This document shows positions 62,653-64,000 of a DNA stretch of 64,000 nt, piece by piece. Positions within the stretch are counted from its first letter, which is position 1. Every line of letters begins with the position of its first letter. The translations under genes were made by a program, and so were the position numbers. Below the pieces are notes generated by a model. That model did not search any database. It saw only the letters and a program-made list of their open reading frames with translations, and was not told the DNA's origin. The DNA is from Salinicoccus halodurans. GTDB lineage: Bacteria > Bacillota > Bacilli > Staphylococcales > Salinicoccaceae. Location of the stretch: positions 271,752-335,751 of the forward strand of contig NZ_FOTB01000002.1 in the NCBI RefSeq assembly GCF_900114445.1. Reading direction: 5' to 3'.

Positions 62653-64000
62653 ATGCATATCAACAGAAGACGTTATACAAAAACGTTCAATATATTTGTT
62701 TTGCTGATCATTATAAGCCTGATTTTCATAGCTCCATCGACCTTTCTGCAGGACTTCAGTCCTGAACAGCAGAGGACGGTGGGGCTTCTTGTGCTTGCGA
62801 TTTATCTTTGGACGGTTTCGCCTCTGCCTTCCGGAGCTGCAAGCATATTGCTTCTGGCAATGATGCTTATTCTCAACCTGGTGGATTCGATTGAAGGTGC
62901 GATGACAGGTTTTCTCTCCTCTGCTCTATATTTCATATTGATTTTAACGATACTCAGCAGAGTGCTTGTAAAAACCGGCGTGGATAGAGTTGTCGCTTCC
63001 CAATTGCTGAAATTGAACAGGAAGGGACCTAAAGCGATAGCGGTTGCACTGCCGCTCATGATAGCAATTCTGCCTGTACTCATGCCTTCCGCATTTGCCA
63101 GGCTGAAGATGCTGTTGCCATTTGTAGACCGGCTGAATGATGCTTTCGGTTTCTCCGACAGAAGTATTTTCAAAAAATATGCACTGTATGTTGTCGGATT
63201 GATGAATCAGAATGGCACAATGATTGTATACACAGGCGGAGGCTTCCCTGTTTTGGCAGCGCAGCTGCTGAGTGATTACAATGTTGCGGATCTCGGGTGG
63301 CTGCAATGGTTTTTGATCATTGCCCCGCCTCTCTGGATTGCTTTATTTATAGTAAATATATTTACATGGAAATACTTAAGTCATACCTACCCTTCAGAAA
63401 TTTCGAAAGACGCAGAAGTTCAGAGGATCCAGACAGAAAAGAATTTCGAAACAGCGCTTGAAAAGAAGAGGTTCTGGTTTGTGATTGTGACTTTCGGCAT
63501 AATGATCATGATCTGGGCCGTTACAGATAATGATGTGGTGCCCACTTTATTGCCTCCTATGCTGCTGCTGGTCATTTATTCGATTCCAAAAATCGGTTTG
63601 CTCAACAATGCGGATGTCAGAGCATTTGACTGGGAAAACTTCCTGCTTCTCGGGGCTTCATTTTCGATAGGCATCCTGTTGCATGATAACGGCACAGCTT
63701 CCGTGATTGCGGAGCAGATGCTGCAGTTTGTGCCGGACAACACCAGTATGGTTTTCAAAATCATCCTTATTGCGCTGATCACTTTTGCATTCAGAATGAT
63801 TTTTATCGTTCCGTCTTCTGCAATCATCGTTATTTTCCCAGTAATTATTTCCTATGCCAATATCGCGGATATACCCGCTTTAAGCATCGCCTTCCTGGTA
63901 ATCATGATAGTGGGCGGCACCAATATATTTCCCATCCATTCACCTACATCATATTTTGCATTCCAGACAGGGGTGCTCAGTAAAAGAGATCATTACGTCA
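62653..64000 (+). CDS. SLC13-family permease, incomplete at window end
   Basis: About 449 codons are present, lacking only the C-terminal end. Membrane segments and motifs parallel the 46544 protein: DFSPEQQRTVGLLVLAIYLWTVSPLPSGAAS, MPSAFARLKMLLPFV, GTMIVYTGGGFPVLAAQLL, WENFLLLGASFSIGILLHDNGTA. It starts 40 bp after the TcuA-like gene at an ATG after GGTGGGG and is probably co-transcribed, so it should import the substrate of that enzyme (a tri- or dicarboxylate). The high similarity to 46544 indicates duplication. Confidence 0.82.
   Translation, partial: MHINRRRYTKTFNIFVLLIIISLIFIAPSTFLQDFSPEQQRTVGLLVLAIYLWTVSPLPSGAASILLLAMMLILNLVDSIEGAMTGFLSSALYFILILTILSRVLVKTGVDRVVASQLLKLNRKGPKAIAVALPLMIAILPVLMPSAFARLKMLLPFVDRLNDAFGFSDRSIFKKYALYVVGLMNQNGTMIVYTGGGFPVLAAQLLSDYNVADLGWLQWFLIIAPPLWIALFIVNIFTWKYLSHTYPSEISKDAEVQRIQTEKNFETALEKKRFWFVIVTFGIMIMIWAVTDNDVVPTLLPPMLLLVIYSIPKIGLLNNADVRAFDWENFLLLGASFSIGILLHDNGTASVIAEQMLQFVPDNTSMVFKIILIALITFAFRMIFIVPSSAIIVIFPVIISYANIADIPALSIAFLVIMIVGGTNIFPIHSPTSYFAFQTGVLSKRDHYV

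Noticed and set aside
1..64000. CRISPR arrays, insertion sequences, prophage, tRNA or rRNA genes
   Set aside because: No spaced direct repeats, transposase-like frames, phage genes or cloverleaf/rRNA sequences were seen by eye; a tRNAscan or ISfinder run could confirm.

Overview
The window comes from a low-to-moderate-GC Gram-positive bacterium. The best fit is a Staphylococcaceae relative such as Salinicoccus or Jeotgalicoccus. The evidence is strong AGGAGG-type ribosome binding sites, Rho-independent terminators, S-box (SAM-I) riboswitches, CcpA (cre) and Fur boxes, and close resemblance of several products to staphylococcal families (IruO, GlcT/PtsG, MurQ/MurP/MurR, a malate/lactate:quinone oxidoreductase). 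The taxonomic call is inference. There are no rRNA or tRNA genes, insertion sequences, prophage genes or CRISPR arrays that I can see. This is a chromosomal metabolic region dominated by transporters (about 20 of about 58 genes) and catabolic enzymes.

Layout: 1-1.1 kb, a quinone/thiol-stress-like pair (MhqD-like hydrolase, DoxX-like protein). 1.1-2.6 kb, two small membrane proteins and a metallo-beta-lactamase-fold hydrolase. 2.8-3.3 kb, a chimeric pseudogene. 3.5-6.8 kb, an AbgT transporter with an M20 amidohydrolase, then a CHMI-type tautomerase. 6.8-8.3 kb, an NhaC-family transporter under a SAM riboswitch. 8.4-10.6 kb, a DsbA-like protein, then a neurotransmitter:sodium symporter behind an unusual structured leader. 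10.7-15.5 kb, a divergent Fur-controlled iron locus (IruO and a four-gene ferric-siderophore ABC transporter). 15.7-19.3 kb, a CorA transporter, a membrane-anchored anthrax-lethal-factor-like metalloprotease and an AEC carrier. 19.4-20.0 kb, an eroded threonine synthase. 20.2-23.4 kb, the MurNAc recycling operon murQ-murP-murR. 23.5-30.4 kb, an alanine symporter, a RocB-like peptidase, a 2-keto-4-pentenoate hydratase, ilvE and cstA. 30.6-34.8 kb, a lactate module (GntR regulator, lactate permease, Mqo/Lqo). 35-37.5 kb, a dicarboxylate transporter with a tartrate/D-malate dehydrogenase. 37.6-38.9 kb, a two-gene DUF3100 membrane system. 39-46.4 kb, a PNPOx-like protein and gltC/gltBD. 46.5-52 kb, an SLC13 permease, an MFS transporter and metNIQ under a second SAM riboswitch. 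52.2-54.8 kb, an HxlR regulator, a cysteine-stripped LutA homologue under cre control and an M20 amidohydrolase. 54.9-57.9 kb, glcT/ptsG. 58-60.1 kb, an S9 peptidase and a 59-residue small protein. 60.1-64 kb, a LysR regulator divergent from a TcuA-like flavoprotein and an SLC13 permease cut by the window edge.

The genes suit a heterotroph living on organic acids (lactate, malate/tartrate, tricarballylate-like acids), peptides, amino acids and cell-wall sugars, with glucose-responsive (CcpA, GlcT), iron-responsive (Fur) and methionine-responsive (SAM) control visible in the DNA. The most unusual items are the Fe-S-ligand-free LutA homologue (52.8 kb), the structured leader before the NSS transporter (9.0 kb), the secreted ATLF-type protease (16.8 kb) and two decayed genes whose lesions can be read base by base (2.8 kb and 19.4 kb). 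Bases 1-52 hold only the end of an upstream gene or spacer and could not be assigned.
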